Shown here piece after piece: positions 1 to 7,930 of a stretch of DNA of 64,000 nucleotides. Source of the stretch: JAWXUE01 sp044432865 (lineage in GTDB: Bacteria; Bacillota_I; Bacilli_A; Acholeplasmatales; Anaeroplasmataceae). Position numbers and translations under genes: made by a program. The notes under the pieces are model-generated. The model had not been told where the DNA came from, did no database searches, and saw nothing but the letters and a program-made list of their open reading frames with translations. Positions within the stretch are counted from its first letter, which is position 1. Every line of letters begins with the position of its first letter. The DNA lies in the NCBI GenBank assembly GCA_044432865.1, contig JAWXUF010000003.1, positions 1 through 64,000 of the forward strand, given 5' to 3'.

Positions 1-12
1 AATCTCCTTCAT
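1..12 (-). CDS. first codons of a leftward gene, cut by the window edge
   Basis: On the minus strand the sequence reads AGGTG (23 to 19), six bases, then ATG AAG GAG ATT running off the window at base 1. This is the same ribosome binding site and spacing used by many genes here. Only four codons (MKEI) are visible, so the product cannot be named. It would be divergent from rpsF. Confidence 0.4.
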
Positions 13-147
13 TATTATCACCTCTTATAATCATTATAAATTATAAGAAGTATATTTTAAAATTAATTTTGGGAAATAATCAAAAGTTAATCATTAAGAA
101 ATTATCATATGTTAATCATAAACAGTTGCACAACATTTAAAAAGATG

Positions 148-176
148 TTGTGCTTTTGTATTTATTGTGTTATACT
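148..176 (+). promoter_or_regulatory. promoter of the rpsF-ssb-rpsR operon
   Basis: The -35 box is TTGTGC (148-153), followed by a 17-nt spacer and an extended -10, TGTTATACT (168-176). The -35 lies in the 3' arm of an inverted repeat (GCACAACAT 128-136, ATGTTGTGC 145-153) followed by TTTT. That hairpin could also be a weak terminator for something upstream. The rest of 13-147 is AT-rich; it holds two copies of GTTAATCAT (86-94, 111-119) and no DnaA-box cluster. Confidence 0.6.
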
Positions 177-196
177 AAATAAGCATGTATATGCAA

Positions 197-240
197 TCCT
201 TGTACTATCGTCGATAGTACCAAATAGACCAGAAGGAGGT
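197..240 (+). promoter_or_regulatory. candidate S6:S18 autoregulatory leader of rpsF
   Basis: The rpsF leader contains a perfect 9-bp inverted repeat, GTACTATCG/CGATAGTAC (202-220). It is enclosed by TCCTT (197-201), which can pair with AAGGA (233-237) inside the rpsF ribosome binding site AAGGAGGT (233-240). rpsF leaders of many bacteria carry an RNA element bound by the S6:S18 complex; a stem-in-stem that hides the ribosome binding site would suit that role. I could not confirm the conserved bulge nucleotides of that family. Confidence 0.4.
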
Positions 241-248
241 GCTCTTAA

Positions 249-536
249 ATGAAAAAATACGAAGTTATGTTTATCGTTCGAGCAAGCTTAGAGGAAAGTG
301 TAATTAAAAATGTTGTTGCGGATATGTCTGCTGCATTTACTACAAACGAATCTAAAGTTTTAGAATGTAAAGAAATCGGTTTAAAAGAATTAGCTTATGA
401 AATCGAAAAAGCTAGAAAAGGTTATTATGTATTATTAAATGTTGAAGCTACTGCTGAAGCATTAGTAGAATTTAACCGTCGTGCTAATATTTCTGAAGCT
501 GTTGTTCGTCACATCACAGTTTCACTAGAAAACTAA
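249..536 (+). CDS. rpsF: 30S ribosomal protein S6
   Basis: This 95-aa protein has the S6 pattern throughout: MKKYEVMFIVRASLEE at the start, KEIGLKELAYEIEKARKGYYVLL in the middle and a C-terminal RANISEAVVRHITV strand. S6 binds S18 on the platform of the small ribosomal subunit. The start follows AAGGAGGT by 8 nt. It heads the rpsF-ssb-rpsR operon, the usual order in Bacilli, and is probably controlled by the leader hairpin just upstream. Confidence 0.97.
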   Translation: MKKYEVMFIVRASLEESVIKNVVADMSAAFTTNESKVLECKEIGLKELAYEIEKARKGYYVLLNVEATAEALVEFNRRANISEAVVRHITVSLEN

Positions 537-550
537 GGGGGACAATTAAT

Positions 551-997
551 ATGGTTAATCGCGTAGTTTTAGTTGGTAGAATTACAAGAGATCCTGAAGC
601 TACAGTTACTGCCTCAGGAATTACTTTAGTTAGATTCACAATAGCCGTTAATAGAAATTATAAAGATGCTAATGGTGAAAGACAAGCTGATTTTATCAGC
701 TGTATTGCTTGGAGATTTCAAGCAGAGTTTTTATCAAATTATGTTAAAAAAGGAAATCAAATTAGTGTAGAAGGTAGAATCCAAACAGGAAGTTACACTG
801 ATAGTGACAACCAAGTTCGTTATACAACGGACGTATTAGTTGAATCTGTTAGTAACCTTGAACCTAGAAATGATAATCAAAATTTTAACAATCAAAATAA
901 CTTTAATGCTGCTCCTACAGGGAACAGTACACAAAATCAACAGGAGTTCGCAGCACCATCAAACTTTGATGTAAGTGATGACGATCTTCCATTCTAA
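551..997 (+). CDS. ssb: single-stranded DNA-binding protein
   Basis: The 148-aa protein has an N-terminal OB fold (about residues 1-105) beginning MVNRVVLVGRITRDPE and containing FISCIAWRFQAEFLSNYVKKG and GRIQTGSYTD. An Asn/Gln-rich linker follows, then the acidic tip DVSDDDLPF that recruits replication and repair partners. The protein coats single-stranded DNA as a tetramer. The start follows an AGGGGGA site 14 nt after rpsF. Its place between rpsF and rpsR is canonical. Confidence 0.97.
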   Translation: MVNRVVLVGRITRDPEATVTASGITLVRFTIAVNRNYKDANGERQADFISCIAWRFQAEFLSNYVKKGNQISVEGRIQTGSYTDSDNQVRYTTDVLVESVSNLEPRNDNQNFNNQNNFNAAPTGNSTQNQQEFAAPSNFDVSDDDLPF

Positions 998-1014
998 TAA
1001 GGAGGAATTCAATT

Positions 1015-1248
1015 ATGAACCAAGGATATAAAAATAATCGTAGACGTAAAAAAGTATGTTATTTTACAGCTAATAAAATTGAAACAATCGATTTCAAAGA
1101 TGCAGAATTATTAAAAAAATTCGTTTCTGATCGTGGAAAAATTTTATCTCGTCGTGTAACAGGTACTTCTGCAAAATATCAACGTCAATTAGCAGTAGCT
1201 ATCAAACGTGCTAGACATATGGCTTTATTACCATTCGTTAAAGAATAG
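1015..1248 (+). CDS. rpsR: 30S ribosomal protein S18
   Basis: This 77-aa basic protein has the S18 core IDFKDAELLKKFVSDRGKI followed by SRRVTGTSAKYQRQLAVAIKRAR, the rRNA-binding part that also contacts S6. The start has an AAGGAGG site about 9 nt upstream. It is the last gene of the rpsF operon; a strong terminator follows immediately. Confidence 0.97.
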   Translation: MNQGYKNNRRRKKVCYFTANKIETIDFKDAELLKKFVSDRGKILSRRVTGTSAKYQRQLAVAIKRARHMALLPFVKE

Positions 1249-1254
1249 TAGTTA

Positions 1255-1287
1255 ATACCCTCTATTAAATAGAGGGTATTTTTTTAT
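1255..1287 (+). terminator. intrinsic terminator of the rpsF operon
   Basis: Arms ATACCCTCTA (1255-1264) and TAGAGGGTAT (1270-1279) form a 10-bp stem with a 5-nt loop, followed by a run of seven or more T. Confidence 0.93.
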
Positions 1288-1318
1288 TTTTATTTTAGTT
1301 TATTTTGAAATCGATTTG

Positions 1319-1327
1319 TGATATAAT
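1319..1327 (+). promoter_or_regulatory. extended -10 promoter of gdpP-rplI
   Basis: TGATATAAT fits TGnTATAAT, with no convincing -35. A transcript starting near 1334 would begin at the first in-frame ATG (1333), which supports the next ATG at 1351 as the true start. Confidence 0.55.
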
Positions 1328-1350
1328 ATTATATGAATGTAGGTGAAAAA

Positions 1351-3804
1351 ATGAAAAGATTTATTAGTTTAATTGTAGCAATATTTGTGCTTGTTCTAAC
1401 TGTATATATTGGTATTGTACAAGATGTATTTAATTTTGATTTTAGTAATGCTGTTAATGTAATTGTTGTCTATTTAACGATAGGTCTGATTTTCATTACA
1501 GGGACTCTTTCTATTTTGTTTTATTATAGAAAAAAAGATGAAAAAATAAAATGGCTTTCAAATAGACTTGAACAATGGAGTAATTTAACTGTCCATGTAA
1601 ATAAGGCTGGAGATGAAGTTTTCTCTGAACTTCCAATTGGGATAATTATCTATGATGAGCAAGAAGAAATAAAATGGGTTAATAAATTTGCTAGGATGAT
1701 ATTCCCTGGTGATTTACTTTCAAAATCATTATCTGATGTAAGTGAAGAATTACAAGTTTTAATTAATAAATCTGATGATTCTTTTACATTTGAATTTGGA
1801 GAAAATTCATACGATGTTATTCATAAAAAAGATAATAGATTATTATATTTATTTGATGTTTCTAAAAGAGAACAAGTTACAAAGTTATATGAAAAAAGAA
1901 TTCCTGCACTAGGAATTGTTAATCTTGATAATTTAGATAATGAAACTAAAAGTTTTGATATGCAAGAAAAAATTAACTTAAGAGGACAATATCTTGGGGA
2001 AATATCGGATTGGGCTGCTAAACATAATGGATATATCAAAAGTTATGATGATGGTAGTTTAATTATTGTTTGTGATTATTCTTCGGTACAAAAAATGGTT
2101 GAAGAGAAATTTGATGTTTTAAATAAAATTAGAGATATTTCTCAAGCTAATGGTATTCGTGTTTCAGGAAGTATTGGTATTGCATGTCATGATACAAACT
2201 ATGAAGAATTAGGTACACTTGCCCAATCAGCATTTGATTTAGCAGAAAAACGTGGTGGGGATCAAGCTGTAGTAAATATTCAACATAAAAAAGTTCAGTA
2301 TTTCGGCGCATCACTTAATGCAGTAGAAAAAAATACATTCTTACATGCTAGATCGAAAACTTTAGAATTAAAAGCAATAATTGATGATAGTAGAAATGTA
2401 TATATCATGGGTCATGTTATGGCTGATGCAGATGCATTTGGTGCATGTCTTGGTATGTTAAAAATGGTTTTATCTAGTACTAAGAAAGTTAATATTGTAC
2501 TTGATCCAACTAAAATTGATACAACTGTTACAAAGATTTATAATGAATTAATGAATAGTAATGAACCATGTAAAAATAATATTATATCATTTGATCAAGC
2601 TGATATTGATGAAAAATCATTATTAATTGTATTAGATACTCAAGCTACTAGTATTGTAATGGATCAACAATTCCTTTCTAGATTTAAAAAAGTAGCAGTA
2701 ATTGATCATCACAGAACTGGTGAAGATGTATTTGAAAACCCATTATTTACTTATGTTGAACCATATGCTTCAAGTACAGTTGAATTAGTAAGTGAAATGT
2801 TAATGTTCTTTAATCCAAAAAGTTCAATTACTTTATCGGAATTTGAAGCAACTGTTATGTTAACTGGATTAGTTGTTGATACTAATAACTTTACATTCAG
2901 ATGTGGTACAAGAGCATTCGAAGCGGCATCAAGATTGAGAGATCAAGGTGCTAACATGATTACAGTTAGAAAATATTTAAGAAACGAATTTAGTGTTCAA
3001 ATGCTTGTTAATAAATATATTTCTAATGCTAAAGTATTATTAAATCAATTTGCTGTTGTTGATATTGAAGATACAATAGAAGATAGAACATTATTAGCTA
3101 AAATTAGTGAGGCTTTACTTAACATTGAAAGTGTTGATGCTTCATTTACACTAGCAGCTATGACATTACCTACAGGTCCTGCCGTTTCTATTAGTGCAAG
3201 AAGTTATGAAAATATAAATGTTCAGTTAATTATGGAAGAATTAGGTGGAGGTGGTCACTTAAATAGTGCCGCAACACTTATAAAAAATTGTACAATTCCA
3301 GAAGCTAAAAAAATGCTTGCTGTTATTTTAAAAAGAGACTATGAGATCGGAGATCAAAAAATGAAAATAATTTTATTAGAGGATGTTAAAGGTCGTGGAG
3401 TTAAAAATGATGTTATTGATGTAGCGACTGGTTATGGTAATTATTTATTAACAAATAAAAAAGGTATTGTTGCTACTGATGAATCATTAGCTGCTTTACA
3501 AGCTGCATTAGATTTAGAGAAAAATCGTCTTGAAGATGAAAAGAAAATGATGGAAAAAATTAAAACTGAGATTGAATCTAAAGTTGTTAATATTCATATC
3601 AAGTTTGGTGCTGACGGTAAAGCTTTTGGGTCAGTTACAACTAAACAAGTTAGTGAAGAGTTAGAAGCTCAACACGGTATTCAAGTTGATAAAAGAAAAG
3701 TAACTCTTCCACAAGAGTTGAATTCAGTTGGTGCTTATAGTGCAACTATTAGTTTACATAAAGAGGTTACTGCTCAATTAGAAATAAATGTATTAGAAAA
3801 GTAA
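1351..3804 (+). CDS. gdpP-rplI: GdpP c-di-AMP phosphodiesterase fused in frame to ribosomal protein L9
   Basis: This 817-aa reading frame joins two proteins that are normally separate neighbours. Residues 1-670 are GdpP: two membrane helices (about 1-60), a PAS-like domain, a degenerate GGDEF-like domain, then DHH (DADAFGA, later VIDHHRTGED) and DHHA1 (GGGGHLNSAAT). This enzyme hydrolyses cyclic di-AMP at the membrane. Residues 671-817 are a complete L9 beginning MKIILLEDVKGRGVKNDV. No stop separates them; the junction reads RDYEIGDQK-MKIILL. The start at 1351 follows AGGTG by 5 nt and is preferred over an in-frame ATG at 1333. Both parts are close to normal length (about 660 and 148 aa), so this is a clean loss of the gdpP stop. 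An internal start for L9 is listed separately. Confidence 0.93.
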   Translation: MKRFISLIVAIFVLVLTVYIGIVQDVFNFDFSNAVNVIVVYLTIGLIFITGTLSILFYYRKKDEKIKWLSNRLEQWSNLTVHVNKAGDEVFSELPIGIIIYDEQEEIKWVNKFARMIFPGDLLSKSLSDVSEELQVLINKSDDSFTFEFGENSYDVIHKKDNRLLYLFDVSKREQVTKLYEKRIPALGIVNLDNLDNETKSFDMQEKINLRGQYLGEISDWAAKHNGYIKSYDDGSLIIVCDYSSVQKMVEEKFDVLNKIRDISQANGIRVSGSIGIACHDTNYEELGTLAQSAFDLAEKRGGDQAVVNIQHKKVQYFGASLNAVEKNTFLHARSKTLELKAIIDDSRNVYIMGHVMADADAFGACLGMLKMVLSSTKKVNIVLDPTKIDTTVTKIYNELMNSNEPCKNNIISFDQADIDEKSLLIVLDTQATSIVMDQQFLSRFKKVAVIDHHRTGEDVFENPLFTYVEPYASSTVELVSEMLMFFNPKSSITLSEFEATVMLTGLVVDTNNFTFRCGTRAFEAASRLRDQGANMITVRKYLRNEFSVQMLVNKYISNAKVLLNQFAVVDIEDTIEDRTLLAKISEALLNIESVDASFTLAAMTLPTGPAVSISARSYENINVQLIMEELGGGGHLNSAATLIKNCTIPEAKKMLAVILKRDYEIGDQKMKIILLEDVKGRGVKNDVIDVATGYGNYLLTNKKGIVATDESLAALQAALDLEKNRLEDEKKMMEKIKTEIESKVVNIHIKFGADGKAFGSVTTKQVSEELEAQHGIQVDKRKVTLPQELNSVGAYSATISLHKEVTAQLEINVLEK
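3361..3804 (+). CDS. rplI: 50S ribosomal protein L9, possible internal start within the fusion
   Basis: The ATG at 3361 begins a full-length 147-aa L9. It is preceded by GGAG (3349-3352) with 8 nt spacing, a spacing used by real genes in this window. L9 binds 23S rRNA through its N-terminal domain, which in the fusion would be tethered to a membrane enzyme, so separate translation or proteolytic release is plausible. Whether free L9 is made cannot be settled from sequence. The known ribosomal role makes some free L9 likely. Confidence 0.5.
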   Translation: MKIILLEDVKGRGVKNDVIDVATGYGNYLLTNKKGIVATDESLAALQAALDLEKNRLEDEKKMMEKIKTEIESKVVNIHIKFGADGKAFGSVTTKQVSEELEAQHGIQVDKRKVTLPQELNSVGAYSATISLHKEVTAQLEINVLEK

Positions 3805-3813
3805 GGTGAATGT

Positions 3814-5166
3814 ATGAAGAATATCCCTTTTAACATAGAAGCAGAACAATCTATTTTAGGTTGTATGCTTCTAGACAATCAAATGATACCTAAAGTATCT
3901 GATGAAATAATTGTTCATGATTTTTATGATGTTAGAAATCAAATTATATTTTCATCAATGAAAAATTTATTTAATGGAAGTATTATTGTAGATTACACGA
4001 CATTAACTTCTGAGTTACAAGCTAGAAATGCATTAGTTGCATCAGGTGGTATGGAATATTTAAAAAATATTTTATCTTGTGTATTTACAACAGCAAATAT
4101 TGATTCATATATTACTATTCTTAAAGATGCATCTTTAAAAAGAAGTATAATTCAAGCTGCTACAGCAATTGTTGAAAGTGGTTATGATGGTTCTATGAAT
4201 GCAACTGATTATATTGATTATGCTGAAGATAAGATTTTTAATTTAGCAAAAAGAAGAAAAGCGGAGGATTTTACTCCAATTTCTCATGTTGTTGATAAAG
4301 TTAATGAACTTACATTGCTTAATAGAACTCGTACTACAGCTATGACAGGACTTCAAACTGGATTTGATAATTTAGATAGACTTACATTAGGTCTTCAAAA
4401 TAATAACTTAATAATCCTAGCAGCAAGACCTGCAATGGGTAAATCAGCCTTTGCTATGAATGTAGCAATTAATGTTGCTAAATTAAATATGTCAAACAAT
4501 AATCCTTTATCTGTAGCGATTTTTTCTCTAGAGATGAGTCAAGAACAAATCCTACAAAGAATATGTGCTACAAGTTCTGGAGTGCATATTAGTAAGATAT
4601 TAAGTGGGAAAATGTCATCTCAAGAAATGATGTTTTTTGAACAAACTAATAATGAATTAAAAAAACTTAATGTATATTTCAGTGATGCACCTGGTGTAAC
4701 AATTGCTGATATTAGAGCAAGATGTAGAAAGCAAAAACAAGAAAATGGATTAGGATTAGTAATAATTGACTACTTACAATTAATTAGTGGTTCTAATAGC
4801 AAACTAAGTAGACAAGAGGAAGTTTCTGATATTTCACGTAGTTTAAAATTAATGGCACGTGAACTTGAAGTTCCTGTAATTGCTTTATCGCAACTTTCTC
4901 GTAAAGTTGAGGAACGTCCTGATAAGAGACCAATGATGTCTGATTTAAGGGAATCAGGAAGTATTGAGCAAGATGCCGATTTAATTTTCTTCTTATATAG
5001 AGCATCTTACTATAATATCCCTAATTCAAATCCTGGTGAAACAGAATTGATTGTTGGGAAAAACAGAGCAGGAGCAAGTGGTCACTCTTTAAAATATAGT
5101 TTCGTTGGAGAGTATTTACAGTTCATTGCAATAGAAGATAATGATGGAGGTCACAGCGGTGATTAA
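3814..5166 (+). CDS. dnaB: replicative DNA helicase
   Basis: The 450-aa protein is a DnaB-type hexameric helicase (called DnaC in Bacillus subtilis). The N-terminal helical domain starts NIPFNIEAEQSILGCMLLD. The RecA-like domain has Walker A ARPAMGKSAFAMN, a Walker B region VIIDYLQLI and the conserved SQLSRKVEERPDKRPMMSDL followed by RESGSIEQDAD. It unwinds DNA at the replication fork. It starts 9 nt after the gdpP-rplI stop behind AAGGTG, so it is likely co-transcribed. The order gdpP-rplI-dnaB is standard in Bacilli. Confidence 0.97.
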   Translation: MKNIPFNIEAEQSILGCMLLDNQMIPKVSDEIIVHDFYDVRNQIIFSSMKNLFNGSIIVDYTTLTSELQARNALVASGGMEYLKNILSCVFTTANIDSYITILKDASLKRSIIQAATAIVESGYDGSMNATDYIDYAEDKIFNLAKRRKAEDFTPISHVVDKVNELTLLNRTRTTAMTGLQTGFDNLDRLTLGLQNNNLIILAARPAMGKSAFAMNVAINVAKLNMSNNNPLSVAIFSLEMSQEQILQRICATSSGVHISKILSGKMSSQEMMFFEQTNNELKKLNVYFSDAPGVTIADIRARCRKQKQENGLGLVIIDYLQLISGSNSKLSRQEEVSDISRSLKLMARELEVPVIALSQLSRKVEERPDKRPMMSDLRESGSIEQDADLIFFLYRASYYNIPNSNPGETELIVGKNRAGASGHSLKYSFVGEYLQFIAIEDNDGGHSGD

Positions 5167-6226
5167 TAGATTAGATAAATATGTTGTCAGATATAATGAG
5201 ATTACTGAATTAATTAGTGATCCAAACATTGTTAATGATATTAAAAAAATGACTTCTTTGTTAAAAGAACAAAGAGGATTAGAAAAAGTTGTACAAGTTT
5301 ACAATAAATACAAAGAGGCAGAGGCAAGTATCTCTGATCTTAAAGAAATGAAAAAAGATAGTGATCCTGAAATTGCAGAAATGGCTTCTATTGAATTAGA
5401 TGAAACAAATGCTTTATTAAGTAAACTACAAGAAGAAATTAAAATTTTATTAATTCCAAAAGATCCTAACGATGATAAAAACGTAATCGTAGAAATTAAA
5501 GGAGCTGCTGGTGGGGATGAAGGTAATATTTTCGCTGGTGACTTATTTAGAATGTATTCAAGATATTCAGATTCTAAAGGATGGAAAATTCAAATAATGG
5601 ATTCTATGGAAAGTGAAGCAGGTGGATTTACATCTATTCAATTCATGGTAAAAGGTGAAAATGCATATTCATTCTTAAAATTTGAAAGTGGTGCACACCG
5701 TGTTCAACGTGTACCTCAAACAGAAACAATGGGTAGAATTCATACATCAACTGCTACTGTTTTAGTAATGCCTGAAGCTGAAGAAGTTGATTTTGAATTA
5801 AACATGAATGAATTAAGATATGATACTTTCTGTTCAAGTGGTCCTGGTGGGCAATCAGTAAATACTACAAAATCAGCTGTTCGTGTTACTCATGAACCAT
5901 CTGGTATGAGCGTTGCTTGTCAGATTAATAAATCTCAACATGAAAATAAAGCTGCTGCAATTGCATTATTAAAAGCAAGAATGTATGATCAAATTATACA
6001 AGAACGTAATGCTAAAGAAGGTGCTACGCGTCAAGCTTTAATTGGTAATGGAGATAGAAGTGAAAAAATAAGAACTTATAATTATCCACAAAATAGAATT
6101 ACTGATCATAGAATTGGTTTTACAATTCAAAGATTAGATGCGGTAATTGAAGGTAAAGTCGATTTAGTTATTGATGAATTAATCGCTGAAGATCAAAAAA
6201 GAAAATTAGCTGGTGAAGAAGAATAA
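5159..6226 (+). CDS. prfA: peptide chain release factor 1
   Basis: This is RF1, which reads UAA and UAG and releases the finished peptide. Visible marks are GAAGGDEGN, the PxT tripeptide of RF1 (VPQTE), and the catalytic GGQ in SSGPGGQSVNTTKSAVRVTH. I choose GTG at 5159 because GGAGG (5146-5150) sits 8 nt upstream and the N-terminus VINRLDKYVVRYNEI then matches RF1. Upstream in-frame ATGs at 5141 and 5144 overlap that site. This gives 355 aa, the usual length, and an 8-nt overlap with dnaB. A terminator follows. Confidence 0.95.
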   Translation: MINRLDKYVVRYNEITELISDPNIVNDIKKMTSLLKEQRGLEKVVQVYNKYKEAEASISDLKEMKKDSDPEIAEMASIELDETNALLSKLQEEIKILLIPKDPNDDKNVIVEIKGAAGGDEGNIFAGDLFRMYSRYSDSKGWKIQIMDSMESEAGGFTSIQFMVKGENAYSFLKFESGAHRVQRVPQTETMGRIHTSTATVLVMPEAEEVDFELNMNELRYDTFCSSGPGGQSVNTTKSAVRVTHEPSGMSVACQINKSQHENKAAAIALLKARMYDQIIQERNAKEGATRQALIGNGDRSEKIRTYNYPQNRITDHRIGFTIQRLDAVIEGKVDLVIDELIAEDQKRKLAGEEE

Positions 6227-6250
6227 AAAGTCCTTTTGGACTTTTTTTCT
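6226..6250 (+). terminator. terminator after prfA
   Basis: AAAAGTCC (6226-6233), TTTT loop, GGACTTTT (6238-6245), then more T. Confidence 0.85.
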
Positions 6251-6288
6251 TTATATCCCCTTATTTTTTTATTTCGATTGCGCAAAAT

Positions 6289-6364
6289 TTGTCATAACAA
6301 CTGCGAAATATTATATAGAAAAGATGACATATTTCTTATATATTTTGTCAAAAATACTGCGAAA
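6289..6364 (+). repeat. pair of TTGTCA-N6-CTGCGAAA repeats between prfA and prmC
   Basis: The 244-bp gap between the prfA terminator and prmC holds two copies of a 20-bp element, TTGTCA-N6-CTGCGAAA, at 6289-6308 and 6345-6364 with identical spacing. Downstream is a small inverted repeat, AGTATGT/ACATACT (6400-6418), next to TTGACA (6419-6424). A TATAAT (6472-6477) lies just before prmC. No gene is supported in this gap on either strand. Confidence 0.5.
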
Positions 6365-6494
6365 ATAAAAAAACTAAAAATAACTAATTTATTTTTATGA
6401 GTATGTTTAACACATACTTTGACATATAGAATTATATTTAAAAAAATATATCTAAAATATATGAAATATTGTATAATGAAAAAGGTGATGAATA

Positions 6495-7352
6495 ATGAAG
6501 ACATATGAAGAATTAAAGAATGAATATGAAGTGTTAGCAGAAAAACACAATAAAGAAGCAAGTGCGATATTTTTCTACTTATTACATGTTAGTGGACTAT
6601 CTCAAACTGAATTATACTTAAGATTTAAAGAAGAAGTTGATAGTGTAGTATTATCTAAATTTGAAAGTGGTGTAAGTGATTATTTATATAACAATAAACC
6701 AATTCAATATATTATTGGATTTCAACCGTTCTTTGGACATGATTTTATTTGTAATGAAAATGTTCTAATTCCTAGATTTGAAACGGAAGAATTAGTTGAA
6801 AATATTTTATTTTATTATGATAAACATTTTGAAGGTCAAAAAGTTGATGTGTGTGATATTGGTACTGGTAGTGGATGCGTTGGTATATCATTAGCGTTAG
6901 AAGAAACGAATATGAGTGTTGTAGCAACAGATATTTCTCATGAAGCATTAGATGTTGCATCGAAGAATGCTACTAACTTAAATGCTAATATTACTTTTTT
7001 ACAAGGTGATATGGTTAAGCCTCTTGTTGGGAAGAAGTTTGATTTGATTGTTTCAAATCCTCCATACATTCCTGATAGTGAAGATGTAAGTAAGTTAGTT
7101 GTTGATAATGAACCTAATGTAGCATTATTTGGTGGAGAAGATGGATTAGACTTTTATAGAATAATTGTTGAAGATTCAGTTTTAATTGCTAAAGAAAAAT
7201 TTATGTTTGCATTTGAACATTCTTATAATAAAAACAAAGAAATGAAAGAAATTATTTTAAATAAATATCCTAGTGCTAAAGTTGTACAAGTTAAAGATTT
7301 ACAAGGTAAAGACCGTATGACATTTGCTTTTATAGGTGACTTTAATGAATAA
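6495..7352 (+). CDS. prmC: release factor glutamine methyltransferase
   Basis: This 285-aa enzyme methylates the glutamine of the GGQ motif in release factors, using S-adenosylmethionine. It has an N-terminal helical domain, the SAM-binding motif VCDIGTGSGCVGISLAL and the signature SNPPYIP that binds the target glutamine. It lies downstream of prfA, as usual. An AAGGTG site precedes the ATG. It overlaps tsaC by 8 nt. Confidence 0.95.
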   Translation: MKTYEELKNEYEVLAEKHNKEASAIFFYLLHVSGLSQTELYLRFKEEVDSVVLSKFESGVSDYLYNNKPIQYIIGFQPFFGHDFICNENVLIPRFETEELVENILFYYDKHFEGQKVDVCDIGTGSGCVGISLALEETNMSVVATDISHEALDVASKNATNLNANITFLQGDMVKPLVGKKFDLIVSNPPYIPDSEDVSKLVVDNEPNVALFGGEDGLDFYRIIVEDSVLIAKEKFMFAFEHSYNKNKEMKEIILNKYPSAKVVQVKDLQGKDRMTFAFIGDFNE

Positions 7353-7893
7353 TGTTATTATATTTCCTACTGATACTGTTTATGGAATTGGTGCTAAAAT
7401 TACTGATGTAAAAGCGCAAAAGGAAATATTTAAAATTAAAAGTAGAGAACTTAATAAAAGATTAGCTGTTTTATGTTATGATGATATTCAAATTAATCAA
7501 ATAGCTTATGTAACTGAAGATGCAATGAAATTAATCAAGAAATATCTGCCTGGTGGATTATCTATTATTCTAAAAACAAAAGAGGAATATATAAGTGAAA
7601 TGATTGGTGATACAATTGCTGTGAGGATACCTAATCATGAAATTGCCTTGTCTATCCTAAAAGATAATGGTCCTATGGCTACAACTAGTGTAAATAATTC
7701 TGGTGAGCCAGCTATTAATAACTTTGATGAAATAAAAGATATTTATGGAAATCTAGTTGATAAAGTGTATAGTAATGATAGAGAGATAGAATGTATATCA
7801 AGTACAATTGTTAATTTATCTAATGGTGAATTAACTTTAGTTAGAGAAGGTAAAATATCTTTTGATGAAATAAAAAAATATTTAAATGTATAA
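7345..7893 (+). CDS. tsaC: L-threonylcarbamoyladenylate synthase, YrdC type
   Basis: The protein makes the threonylcarbamoyl-AMP intermediate for t6A modification of tRNAs that read ANN codons. It begins NNVIIFPTDTVYGIGAKITD, the YrdC signature, and contains KSRELNKRLAVLCYD, LPGGLSIILK, GDTIAVRIPNH and TTSVNNSGEPA. At 182 aa it has only the YrdC domain and lacks the C-terminal Sua5 domain of Bacillus YwlC. I choose ATG 7345, 6 nt after AGGTG, over the GTG at 7336 that lies inside that site. Confidence 0.92.
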   Translation: MNNVIIFPTDTVYGIGAKITDVKAQKEIFKIKSRELNKRLAVLCYDDIQINQIAYVTEDAMKLIKKYLPGGLSIILKTKEEYISEMIGDTIAVRIPNHEIALSILKDNGPMATTSVNNSGEPAINNFDEIKDIYGNLVDKVYSNDREIECISSTIVNLSNGELTLVREGKISFDEIKKYLNV

Positions 7894-7930
7894 TTTACAA
7901 AATATGGAAAATACTATTAATGGTGATATT

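Noticed and set aside
13..247. Replication origin next to rpsF
   Set aside because: The rpsF-dnaB block is often near the origin in Bacilli, but no cluster of DnaA boxes or AT-rich unwinding element is seen; two GTTAATCAT copies are too few for iterons.
6292..6561. 89-codon minus-strand frame across the prfA-prmC gap
   Set aside because: It is low-complexity and hydrophobic from AT-rich sequence, has no ribosome binding site, and runs into prmC.
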